Translations under genes and position numbers: made by a program
Source of the DNA: Streptomyces sp. NBC_01497
Lineage (GTDB): Bacteria > Actinomycetota > Actinomycetes > Streptomycetales > Streptomycetaceae
Direction of reading: 5' to 3'
DNA length: 64,000 nucleotides
Assembly: GCF_036250695.1 (NCBI RefSeq)
Contig: NZ_CP109428.1
Span: 310,001-374,000 of the forward strand
Notes under the pieces: model-generated
Seen by the model: the letters and a program-made list of their open reading frames with translations, nothing else
Databases searched by the model: none
What the model was told of the DNA's origin: nothing
Shown here: positions 56,868-64,000 of the stretch, one piece after another
How the letters are laid out: the number at the start of each line of letters is the position of its first letter
How positions within the stretch are numbered: the first letter of the stretch is position 1

Positions 56868-57632
56868 TTACTGACGAGTGAAGACCTGGTAGTCGGACAC
56901 CGTCCGGAAGCCCATTCGCCGATAAAGCGATGCGGCCGTCGCGGTCTGCAACGTGCCAAGCGTGCGGCCTCGTTCGCGGCCCAGGTGGAGCGCGGCGGAG
57001 GTGAGTGCGGTGCCCACACCTCGGGTCAGGTGAGACTCCGCAGTCGTGACGGCGTAGACGCCTGCGACGCCGTGAAGATCGAGCATTGACGACGTACCTA
57101 CGATCTCTTCACCGTCGCGGGCCTCGAAACGAGTGAAGGCGCCGGGCACGTCATTGCGTTCCTCGTGCCTGGACACCAGGGCGTCGACGGCATCGGGGGC
57201 CACTCCGAGCCTGGGTGCATACGCCCGCACCCACGCCTCGGTGCCGCCCGGAGCTTCCACGCGGGAAATGGTGATGCCCTCCGGGACCCGTACATCCGTG
57301 ACATCAGCTAGGTCGATTTCCATCACGGTCATTGTGGCCGCACGCGTGAGCCCTCGAGCGCCGAGGTATCTGGCGGTTCGCTCGTCAGAGTCGGGGCCGA
57401 CCCACCACACCGATGGGCCCCCGGCCAATCGGCGCGCGGCCGCGGTGAACGCGATGCCCAGGTCGACGCCCGGCGTCACACGCAACACGCCGTTGTACAT
57501 CGCACTCGGTATACCGCTGCGGTAGAGTACGAGCCCCTCTGATTCACCGGTTTCGGGGTCGGCATTGTAGCCGAGCCAAAAGTCACGGAAATTTGCCAGC
57601 TGCTTACAAAGGGTTCCACTCGGAAATGTCAT
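56868..57632 (-). CDS. GNAT-family N-acetyltransferase
   Basis: The protein starts most likely at ATG 57632 (MTFPSGTLCKQLANF; 254 aa); the frame is open back to 57683. About 100-130 (RAATMTVMEIDLADVTDVRVPE) starts the GNAT fold and about 170-254 holds the acetyl-CoA site: VGTSSMLDLHGVAGVYAVTTAESHLTRGVGTAL (abridged; the R-G-V-G-T pattern is the Q/RxxGxG/A loop) and SLYRRMGFRTVSDYQVF. The first 90 residues are an extra N-terminal part with a weaker fold, so a tandem GNAT is possible. The TAA stop at 56868-56870 is the base triplet next to the IS5 end. The substrate is unknown. Confidence 0.85.
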   Translation of the reverse strand: MTFPSGTLCKQLANFRDFWLGYNADPETGESEGLVLYRSGIPSAMYNGVLRVTPGVDLGIAFTAAARRLAGGPSVWWVGPDSDERTARYLGARGLTRAATMTVMEIDLADVTDVRVPEGITISRVEAPGGTEAWVRAYAPRLGVAPDAVDALVSRHEERNDVPGAFTRFEARDGEEIVGTSSMLDLHGVAGVYAVTTAESHLTRGVGTALTSAALHLGRERGRTLGTLQTATAASLYRRMGFRTVSDYQVFTRQ

Positions 57633-57777
57633 CGCCTCAGAATAACAGTTGCTGCGAGCTGTAAGGCATCCAAGGAGCATCATTCACAGACGCGGTCACA
57701 ACACCTAGTGAGTCGGCTGTCGCGGTGGGTGTTCCGCCAGCGTGAATGGCCTAGCCTCAATCCCTCACGGCAGGCCA

Positions 57778-58287
57778 TCAAGTCCTTTCGGTGGCCCGTT
57801 TCAGATCGAGGAGCCGGATCGGGCCGTAGCTGAAGATGAGTGGGAGGCCGGCCGCGTGGGCGTCGTCGTAGCCGTCGGCGATCAGCTCGGTGACGTCGAA
57901 CAGGCCCGGATTGAGCCGTCCTGACGCGAGATAGGGGGCCGCCGACGCGGGGTAGACGTAGGTGTCGCCGCCGTGCTCAGCGAATGCGGGCATCAGTACG
58001 GTGTCCGTCCGGGCCGGCGACGTCGACGGTGTCGGGGCCGCTGCCGCCAGGCGTCGGGGTGACTCGGTCACCCGTCAGCAAGGTGACCGTTCGAGGTGTG
58101 CCGAAAGCGGTGCGCCCGGCGAAGGGTGCGAGGTGGGCACTGGTGAATCCGCCGCCTCCCAGGCAACCTTGTCACGCTGGGCGTCGCCGGTGTGTTCCGC
58201 GGCAAAGGCGGCCGGTGCGGCCGCCACTACAGCCAGAGCCACGCCTACGACCACGAGTCTGTAGCAGAGGCGCCATCGTGTTCTCAC
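57778..58287 (-). pseudogene. S8 subtilisin-like peptidase, N-terminal relic
   Basis: From GTG 58287 it reads RTRWRLCYRLVVVGVALAVV then AAAPAAFAAEHTG, a signal peptide with an Ala-rich cleavage site. A frame change near 58075-58110 leads to GGDTYVYPASAAPYLASGRL, NPGLFDVTELIADGYDDAHA and LPLIFSYGP, the usual N-terminal pro-region of large Streptomyces S8 peptidases. The catalytic domain is absent after 57778. Only the export signal and pro-region remain, broken by the frameshift. Confidence 0.7.
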
Positions 58288-58566
58288 GGGCCGTCACCTC
58301 CCGTTCGAATCGGTTTTCCGGACGAGACACAGCATCCGGTTGTCCAAGGGGTCTGCCTCCCAAACCTGTGGGACTCGGAGTGCCCGAGTGGCACGGTCGA
58401 GGGCGTCATCACAGGCGCGACCGGCGTCGACACCCACGCGTTTCCAGGCTCCGAAGGCCGGTACCGTAGGGGGTGGGCTTGACGTCTGAGACCCGGCGCC
58501 TACTGGCTGGCAGGGGCTTCTCAGCCCGGAGCGGTGCCTGAGCGCTCTTGCGTGCGCAGTAGGAGG
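58288..58566. other. no gene recognised
   Basis: Nothing recognisable was found between the peptidase relic and the next leftward gene. CCCGAGTGG at about 58382 recalls a tRNA 5' part but no cloverleaf can be built. Confidence 0.4.
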
Positions 58567-58941
58567 TCAGCCGGTGAACCTGGATCGTTCCCTGTCCACG
58601 CGTTCTTGAAGAGCGAACATGTATGCGCGCGCCTGGGCGCCGTGCCGATGTTCATCCTGAACTCGCGCCTGGTCCTCACACTGCTCCCGAATGGAGCGTG
58701 TCGCTTGCGCCCTCTGGCTCTCGGTGTCGTACTGGAAGGCCGGAGGGCGGCCGGGTATTCTCGATGGCACCTGAACCAGTACCCTGTCGCGCTGCAGTTC
58801 GGAGATCGCGATCGCGAGAAATGTTCTCTGCGGCCTCGGAATTCGAAGAGCTTTGGCTAGCCCATCCATTGTGAACCTCGTATTCTGGTTTCGCCACAGA
58901 TGATCCTTGATCGCTTCCTTGTATTCCTTTATGTGTTGCAT
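58567..58941 (-). CDS. uncharacterised 124-aa protein with winged-helix-like N-terminus
   Basis: The start ATG 58941 (MQHIKEYKEAIKDHLWRN) has AGGAG 8 bases upstream; the frame is open further back to 58989. Residues about 1-65 (TRFTMDGLAKALRIPRPQRT then FLAIAISELQRDRVLVQVPS) have the helix-turn-helix and wing layout of a small DNA-binding domain. The rest is a charged helical tail rich in Arg, Gln and Glu, perhaps a coiled coil. No known family is certain. It is monocistronic and lies between peptidase and IS701 relics. Confidence 0.6.
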   Translation of the reverse strand: MQHIKEYKEAIKDHLWRNQNTRFTMDGLAKALRIPRPQRTFLAIAISELQRDRVLVQVPSRIPGRPPAFQYDTESQRAQATRSIREQCEDQARVQDEHRHGAQARAYMFALQERVDRERSRFTG

Positions 58942-59399
58942 CAGGTCCACTCCTCGCGTTCGTCCTATCTGAAGGTGTAACGCACACACGGACTCCGGGG
59001 TTCAAAGCTGCGAGGAGGTTCTGCGGTGTCACTGGCCGCCAGGTTGTGTCCTCCGAGGGTCAGTTCCAGAGTGGGCTGAGATGGCGGACGCTGTGGTCTG
59101 ATGGGGCGCACGGTGGCGGAATGGGCCCCGTCGTTTGTCCCAGCTGAAGCGACACCTCGGAGACGGGTGCCTTTCGGCCGACTCCAGGGGCAGAGCACCT
59201 CGTGAGCTTCGGCGTGGGCGGATAGTGGTCTGATCGGTGCATCCGGGGAGGCGGCGTGGTCTTCCACATCTGCCGTGCCGGTAGTAGTCGCGGGTGCGCT
59301 ACTCGGGTCCAGCGGGTGAGGAGGCTGATCATCGCGGCCGGCAAATCCTCCGCGCGGCCGGTGCAGTGGAGGGAAGGATCACGGCCGGGCAGCGGCCGC
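58942..59399. other. no gene recognised
   Basis: It contains the promoter side of the 124-aa gene and the decayed 5' part of the following IS701 relic; no frame is recognisable. Confidence 0.4.
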
Positions 59400-59887
59400 A
59401 GCGGATTCAAGCGCATGTACTCGCGCTTCGTGGCTCTTGCGGATCCGGCACGCCGGACGTGAGATCCGCAAGAGCACGGCCACGGCCGAGCTTCCGGTCC
59501 GCTGGCTGCTGGCCGAATGGCCCGCAGACCAGGACGAGCCCGTGCAGTTCTGGCTCTCCAACCTGTGCCTGCAACCACCCCGCTGCCCGTCCTCGTGCGC
59601 ATCGCGAAGCTCCGCTGGCGAATCGAGAACGACTACCGCGAGATGAAACAGGCTCTGGGCCTGGCCCACTTCGAGGGCCGAACATGGCCAGGCTGGCACC
59701 ACCACGTCACCCTCGTCTCGGTCGCCCACGCCTTCTGCACCCTGCAGCGACTGAGCCGATCCCCGAAAGAGACGGCGTCGGCCTGAGCCTCTACCGAGTC
59801 ATCCGCGAGCTGCAGATACTCCTCGCGACCTGGACCGGCGCCTGCCCGGCCTGTCACCGCGACATACCAGACCCCGCACCAACATGA
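59400..59887 (+). pseudogene. IS701-family transposase, C-terminal relic
   Basis: In changing frames it reads SRFVAL, RPAGREIRKSTATAELPVRW, LLAEWPADQDEPVQFWLSNL, then LPVLVRIAKLRWRIENDYRE with the catalytic Glu region, MKQALGLAHFEGRTWPGWHH, VTLVSVAHAFCTLQRL and, after another shift, GLSLYRVIRELQILLATWTG ACPACHRDIPD. It is a different IS701 branch from that at 0.1-1.3 kb. The N-terminal two-thirds are missing. Confidence 0.75.
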
Positions 59888-59898
59888 CCAAGCCCTAC

Positions 59899-60900
59899 TA
59901 GAGCTTGTCCGCCCGATCATGTGACTGTCTGACTTCTGGCTCGTGGTCCTGGGCATGGGGCGGGGTGACTTGACGGATGCGGAGTGGGAGCGGCTGCGGC
60001 CGTTTCTGCCGGTCAGCAACAACCGGTGTGGCCGGTGGCGGGATCACCGGCAGGTGATCGACGGGATCTTGCACCGAGTGCGAACCGGCGTGCACTGGCG
60101 TGATCTTCCGGAGAGGTTCGGGCCGTGGAAGACCGTCTACGAACGTCATCGGCAGTGGTCGGCGGACGGGACATGGGAACGCCTGTTGCGGCAGGTTCAG
60201 GCCGCGGCCGACGCGGCTGGTGACATCGACTGGGACATTGCGGTCGACTCCACCATCGTGCGTGCGCATCAGCATGCGGCCGGTGCCCGCACCGATCCGC
60301 CGCCCGCCCCCTCAAAGGGGGCGAACAGGCAGAACGCCAGGACGAAACGCCCTGGCAGAGCCTGCACGGCCGGCTGGTGGAGGTGGTGCGGGAGGTGAGG
60401 GCCTGGGCCGCTCGCGGGGCGGCTTCACCAGCAAACTCCACCTGAGCGCCGACGGACGCTGCCGCCCCCTGTCCCTGGTTCTGACCGGCGGACAGCGGGC
60501 GGACTGCACCCAGTTCGAAGCGGTGCTGGAGAAGATCCGAGTCCCGCGCACGACCGTGGGCAGGCCGCGCGGCAAGCCCGACAGCCTTGCCGCGGACAAG
60601 GCATACAGCAACGGCCCCTGCCGCCGGTACCTGCGGCGTCGGGGTATCCGGCACACGATCCCGGAGAAGACCGACAGCCAGGCCGCCCGCCTGCGCAAAG
60701 GCTCACGCGGCGGACGGCCACCCGCCTTCGACGCGGAGCGTTACAAGAAACGCAACACCGTCGAACGAGCGATCAACAAGCTCAAACAATCCCGAGCCGT
60801 CGCCACGCGATACGACAAACGAGGCTACGTCTACCTCGGCACCGCAACCGCAGCAACCCTCGTCATCTGGCTCCGCACATGATCGCCCGGACAAGTCCTA
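59899..60900 (+). mobile_element. IS5-family element (group 5) with 25-bp inverted repeats
   Basis: Positions 59899-59923 and 60876-60900 are inverted repeats with four mismatches in 25 (TAG--CTTGTCCG--CGATCATGTG). The outermost TA may be the target duplication. Confidence 0.85.
59955..60882 (+). pseudogene. IS5-family transposase (group 5), two frame changes
   Basis: It starts at ATG 59955 (MGRGDLTDAEWERLRPFLPV) or GTG 59943. ORF1 carries TGVHWRDLPERFGPWKTVYERHRQW and DWDIAVDSTIVRAHQHAAG with the first catalytic Asp. A slip at TCAAAGGGGG (about 60311-60320) gives GGEQAERQDETPWQSLHGRL; a second change near 60390-60400 gives GLGRSRGGFTSKLHLSADGR, ADKAYSNGPCRRYLRRRGI and YKKRNTVERAINKLKQSRAVATRYDKR with the Glu. 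The first slip may be programmed. The second probably inactivates this copy, although all motifs are present. Confidence 0.78.
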
Positions 60901-61364
60901 GGTGGTCGACCCTGACTTGGCTTGGTCGACCGGTCGCTCACCTCGAAGGCCAGGTCCATCCTGCGGCGGGAGGAACGCCCGACTCTGGCGCCCAAATGCC
61001 GTTCATCCCAATCCCGGTGTGACGAAGCGACATTGACCGGCAGCCGTTTGGCAACGTGGACCTATCTGATGTGCCCGAGGCCACGGGGTCCCTGACACAC
61101 GTCGCTGCCAGGCGCCCCTTTGGCCGGCCGGGCACCTATCTGACCAATGTCGGCTGCACTCCGTCTTGGCGCCGGGCGCCCCTTGAGGGCCTGAGGGCGG
61201 GGCGATCTTCCGGACTGGCCGAAATAGGCCACCGCTCCACTCTCGCGGCGCACCCCAACAGGCGACGTCGATTGTGGGGCGGCGACGCGCGCCCCACTTC
61301 TACTGTCCAAACGTATGTCGTGGCCCATCGTTTGCTGGTCCGTGACCTGGGGCAGAAGGCGGAC

Positions 61365-61547
61365 ATGTCTTTCTTTGGGAAGCTCAAGCGCAGGCAGTCC
61401 GAACAAGCAGAGGCCCGGCGTGCACAGGCCATGATGGAGGCGGTTGCCCGGGGGGCCACCCCTGAGGAGGCGCAGCGCGCCGGGGACCGGGCAGCGCGGC
61501 GGCGGGCAAACACCAACGCCGCCATCATGGGTTCGATCAACAGCTGA
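61365..61547 (+). CDS. uncharacterised 60-aa protein
   Basis: The frame runs from ATG 61365 (MSFFGKLKRRQSEQAEARRA) to TGA at 61545-61547. A purine-rich GCAGAAGG lies 5-10 bases upstream. The protein is basic and almost wholly helical in composition, with ATPEEAQRAGDRAARRRANT, and may be an amphipathic helix that binds membrane or nucleic acid. The upstream in-frame part (61056-61364) has a shadow-like composition, so it is not included. Many Streptomyces genomes contain small proteins of this look, but I cannot name a family. Confidence 0.5.
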   Translation: MSFFGKLKRRQSEQAEARRAQAMMEAVARGATPEEAQRAGDRAARRRANTNAAIMGSINS

Positions 61548-61597
61548 ACTCTGCCGTTAGTGGGCAGCGGCACAGTCGGATACTGGAGGCAACCTAA

Positions 61598-62486
61598 GAG
61601 GTCCTAACAAGGGTGTTGGATGTGGCGGTGGGTGATGAGGCAGGTGGCGAGGCCGAGGAAAAGGCTTCGTGGATGTCGTCGCGTCGTTCCCAGCGGATAC
61701 GCAGATGTCGGAAGCCGTGGAACGAGGCGATCGTGCGCTCGACGACCGAGCGCTGAGCACCGAGGCCGGAGCCGTGTGGAATGCCGCGGCGGGCGATGAC
61801 CGGTTTGATGCCCTGAGCCCAGACGAGGCGGCGGTACTTGTCGTGGTCGTAGCCGCGGTCGCCGAGCGGGACGTCATGGCGGCGACGGGGATGTCCCGCG
61901 AGGCCCTGGATAGGTGGGATCTTGGCGAGCAGGGGCGTGAGGTGGGTGACGTCGCCCACGGTTTCCGCCGGTCAGGGACACCGCGAGCGGTGTGTCCTGG
62001 CCGTCGATGAGGAGGTGGTGCTTGCTGCCGGGCCGTGCGCGGTCGACCGGGCTGGGACCGCTTTTGGGCCCCGTCGGGCGGCCCGGGCATGGGAGGAATC
62101 GCTTCCCCGCCCGAGACCAGTCGAGCTGCTTCGCCGCCCGGGGCTTGGCCAGCAGCACGAGGTGGAGCCTGTCCCAGACGTTGGCCTCGTTCCACGCTGC
62201 CAGCCGCCGCCAGCACGTCATGCCCGAGCCGAAGCCCAGCTCCCGCGGTAGGTACTCCCACTGGATCCCGGTATGCAGCACGAACAGGATCCCGTACAAA
62301 GCCTGCCGGTCCGGCACCCGCGGCCTGCCGGCCACGAGTTTCGGTCCTGGCTCAGGCAGCAACGGCTCGATCAACGACCACAGTTCATCCGAGACGATCC
62401 ACGGACGCGACCCTCTCTTCCCCACGGACAGCCCAACGAGCATCCGAGCCGACAGTCACATCATCCGAGACTTCTGTCAGGACCTC
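61598..62486 (-). pseudogene. IS5-family element (group 4), second copy, transposase in shifted frames
   Basis: The ends GAGGTCCT (61598-61605) and AGGACCTC (62479-62486) are inverted repeats, flanked by TAA at 61595-61597 and 62487-62489; the right TAA is shared with the next IS5. The leftward transposase starts near 62425 (GKRGSRPWIVSDELWSLIEP) and carries TGIQWEYLPRELGFGSGMTC, then frame changes around the first catalytic Asp, HHLLIDGQDTPLAVSLTGGN, the shift to GDVTHLTPLLAKIPPIQG, LGDRGYDHDKYRRLVWAQGI and VVERTIASFHGFRHLRIRWE. It is closely related to the copy at 56.0 kb. Confidence 0.82.
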
Positions 62487-62489
62487 TAA

Positions 62490-63354
62490 GACAGTGTCCT
62501 ATGTGGTGAGCCGAATGAGTCGTTTGTAGCAGCAGAGGGCGGCGGCGAGGCCGAGGAAGGCCAAGTAGTTGCGGGGATGACGTTCGTAGCGGTGGTTGAG
62601 TCTGCGGTAGCCGGTCAGCCAGGACATGGTCCGCTCGATGACCCATCGTCGTCGGCCTCATCGTTGGCTGGACTCGATTCCCTTGCGGGCGATGCGGACG
62701 CCGATGCGTTTGCCGCGGAGCCATCGTCGCAGGTCGCGCTGGTCGTACGCCTTGTCGGCGTGGAGCTTGCGGGGTTTGTAGTGCCAGCCGTTTTCGGGGT
62801 CGTGTCTCGTTTGGAGACCGGCGACCATCGCCTTCAGGCCCTGACTGTCAGGGGTGTTGCCTGCGGAGACGCCGACGACGAGGGGCAGCCCGTTCGCGTC
62901 CGACAAGACGTGCATTGTGGAGCCCGGCTTGCCTCGGTCCACGGGGCTCGGACCTGTGAGTTCGCCCCCTTTTTAGCCCGTACGTGGGCGGAGTCGAGGA
63001 CAGTGCGTGTGAGGTCGAGCAGTCCGCACTCGTCGATCCGATCCAGCACGGCCTCGTGGAGCCGGCCCCACACCCCGGCTCTCGACCAGATCAGGAACCG
63101 GCGATGCGCGGTGGACTTCGAAATGCCGAAACAGGGTGGCAGGGCCCGCCAGGCACAGCCACTGACCAGGACGTAGATGATCGCCGCGAACAGCGTCTCA
63201 TCAGGCGTGTCCTGCGTCCCGCCGCCCTGCGGCCGCACCTTCGACGGCGGGATCAATGGCTCCGCGATCTCCCACAAACCATCCGGAACAATCCAACTCC
63301 ACGTACCTCGCCCCATGTTCAACTCAACGAGACGCTCCCACATAGGACACTGTC
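62490..63354 (-). pseudogene. IS5-family element, group 2 copy C, nonsense codon in ORF2
   Basis: It is an 865-bp element with the terminal repeats of copies A and B, flanked by TAA at 62487-62489 and 63355-63357. The transposase runs leftward from 63343 to 62499 with the AAAAAGGGGG slip site. ORF2 has the same IESSQR-stop as copy B, but keeps the following RRRW. Copies B and C also share AAGCCGGGCTCCACAATG where copy A differs. It is therefore a sister of the defective copy B, not of copy A. Confidence 0.88.
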
Positions 63355-63357
63355 TAA

Positions 63358-63666
63358 GGCCCGGATCACAAGCGCACGACTTGGCGGGGGTACCGCAACG
63401 GCTGCCCTGAGTATTCGCCAACGATCTTTGCCCGAGTACTGCTTCTCAGGGCAGGATGCTCCTTGAGTGACCGGCCGCATATCTAGATCGCCTGTACCCT
63501 GGAATACATGGAAGCCTACGTGCGTTCATAAGTGCGTGGCTACGAGGGGGACGGTGTTACCGGGCTCATCTGTCCCACGTGGGGAAGACTGATCAAGTGA
63601 ATCCCTGCGGAGCCTCCTGCAGCAAGGCTGCCGTCCCTCCGTCCGCCCTGAGCCGCCTCGACTGGT
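63358..63666. other. no gene recognised
   Basis: No coding similarity was found between the IS5 copy and the terminator hairpin; a GTG frame near 63597 is short and unsupported. Confidence 0.4.
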
Positions 63667-63694
63667 CCGCCCCTGTTCCCGTCGGGGCGGTTTT
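63667..63694 (+). terminator. rho-independent-type terminator
   Basis: CCGCCCC (63667-63673) pairs with GGGGCGG (63684-63690), followed by TTTT. It ends some rightward transcript from the gene-free stretch before it, or shields the TetR gene. Confidence 0.65.
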
Positions 63695-63818
63695 GCGTCC
63701 TTGCGCGAGCAACGAGCCAGGACTGATACCTGTCCGTCTGGCTTTCGCCGGCGTGTCGCCCCTGTGCGTCGTACTGCTCTGCGGCGGCCACATCACCCAT
63801 CGCGGCTAACATGGTGCC

Positions 63819-64000
63819 GTGGCCGATACGAGGAGCAACATACGACGGTTCACCGTGAAGCACCATGCCGCGCGCGCGCGTATCCTCGCCGCGGCTGCGG
63901 ACTTGATCGCGCGTGACGGAGTCACCAACACGGGAATCGAAGAGATACGCAAAGCAGCGGGCGTCGGTGGTTCGCAGGTGAGCCGGTTCTACCCTGACAA
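63819..64000 (+). CDS. TetR-family regulator, N-terminal part (cut by window end)
   Basis: From GTG 63819 the frame reads VADTRSNIRRFTVKHHAARA, RILAAAADLIARDGVTNTGI, EEIRKAAGVGGSQVSRFYPD and is still open at the window edge. This is the TetR DNA-binding domain: helix 1 (RILAAAADLIARDG), the helix-turn-helix (TGIEEIRKAAGVGGSQVSRFYPD). The ligand-binding part lies outside. The ribosome site is weak. TetR proteins normally repress a neighbouring gene, which would be beyond the window or absent on the left side. Confidence 0.8.
   Translation, partial: MADTRSNIRRFTVKHHAARARILAAAADLIARDGVTNTGIEEIRKAAGVGGSQVSRFYPD

Noticed and set aside
58370..58460. tRNA-like CCCGAGTGG sequence
   Set aside because: No acceptor stem, anticodon stem or T-loop can be fitted around it.
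61056..61364. N-terminal extension of the 60-aa protein
   Set aside because: The upstream in-frame part has shadow-like composition and lacks a ribosome site; the ATG at 61365 is better.
1..64000. CRISPR arrays, rRNA genes or telomere-like terminal repeats
   Set aside because: No regularly spaced short direct repeats, rRNA-like stretches or dense palindrome arrays were seen at any place.

Overview
The window is GC-rich actinobacterial DNA, most likely Streptomyces. The grounds are the codon usage, a WhiB-type iron-sulfur regulator, an ECF sigma factor, a decayed gene of the mycothiol-dependent maleylpyruvate isomerase/DinB-like family, an F420-type LLM oxidoreductase, a SpoIIE/PP2C phosphatase, ricin-lectin secreted proteins and typical Streptomyces insertion sequences. 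A ParA-type partition ATPase with an overlapping partner gene, and the extreme density of broken transposons, point to a linear plasmid or a subtelomeric chromosome arm rather than core chromosome. No rRNA, tRNA or CRISPR array was seen.

Layout. 0-5.5 kb: an IS701-type unit bounded by near-perfect 26-bp inverted repeats and carrying a decayed cargo gene, a dead IS1380 copy and a dead IS5 element. 5.6-8.3 kb: the partition operon (parA plus a Pro/Thr-rich partner). 8.8-14.4 kb: IS5 remnants, a VOC-fold protein, a MITE and an unknown 288-aa protein. 14.5-16.1 kb: dead IS1380. 16.7-18.1 kb: PP2C phosphatase. 18.2-26.9 kb: an IS graveyard (IS5, IS256, ISL3, IS110, ISAzo13) including a tandem IS5-IS5-MITE chain, with one small regulator at 21.7 kb. 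27.5-29.2 kb: an orphan cytochrome c oxidase subunit I gene ending in two perfect hairpins. 29.3-35.7 kb: a frameshifted glycosyltransferase, IS3/ISL3/IS701/IS1182 remains, and a two-gene membrane protein/winged-helix operon behind a palindromic operator. 37.8-42.1 kb: FUSC-type membrane protein, MITE and LLM oxidoreductase. 42.7-45.5 kb: IS5, IS630 and ISAzo13 remains. 45.7-51.5 kb: the best-preserved block, with an RlpA-like/ricin protein, a GH18/ricin protein, a WhiB protein, and a NarL-type two-component system. 52.1-54 kb: an intact IS5-type transposase and an ECF sigma factor. 54-63.4 kb: MITE and IS256 debris, an intact IS1380, several IS5 copies, a GNAT acetyltransferase, an S8-peptidase relic and small unknown genes. 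63.8 kb to the end: the start of a TetR regulator.

The strongest structural signal is a family of about 157-bp MITE-like elements (five complete copies and one truncated copy) whose ends read TAAG-G/C-G-C/T-TGTCCCGTAA. They lie against IS elements or just behind genes. Several IS5 and MITE copies are joined head to tail through one shared TTA/TAA trinucleotide. Two of the three closely related IS5 copies carry the same premature stop codon.

Genes that look functional are few: parA and partner, VOC, the 288-aa protein, PP2C, the 173-aa regulator, ctaD, the 32.5-kb operon, FUSC, LLM, the 45.7-51.3 kb block, ECF sigma, GNAT, two small hypotheticals, TetR, and the IS1380 and 52.1-kb IS5 transposases. 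No complete pathway is present. The most coherent functional group is the pair of secreted, lectin-tagged cell-wall/chitin-directed proteins beside a WhiB regulator and a two-component system.
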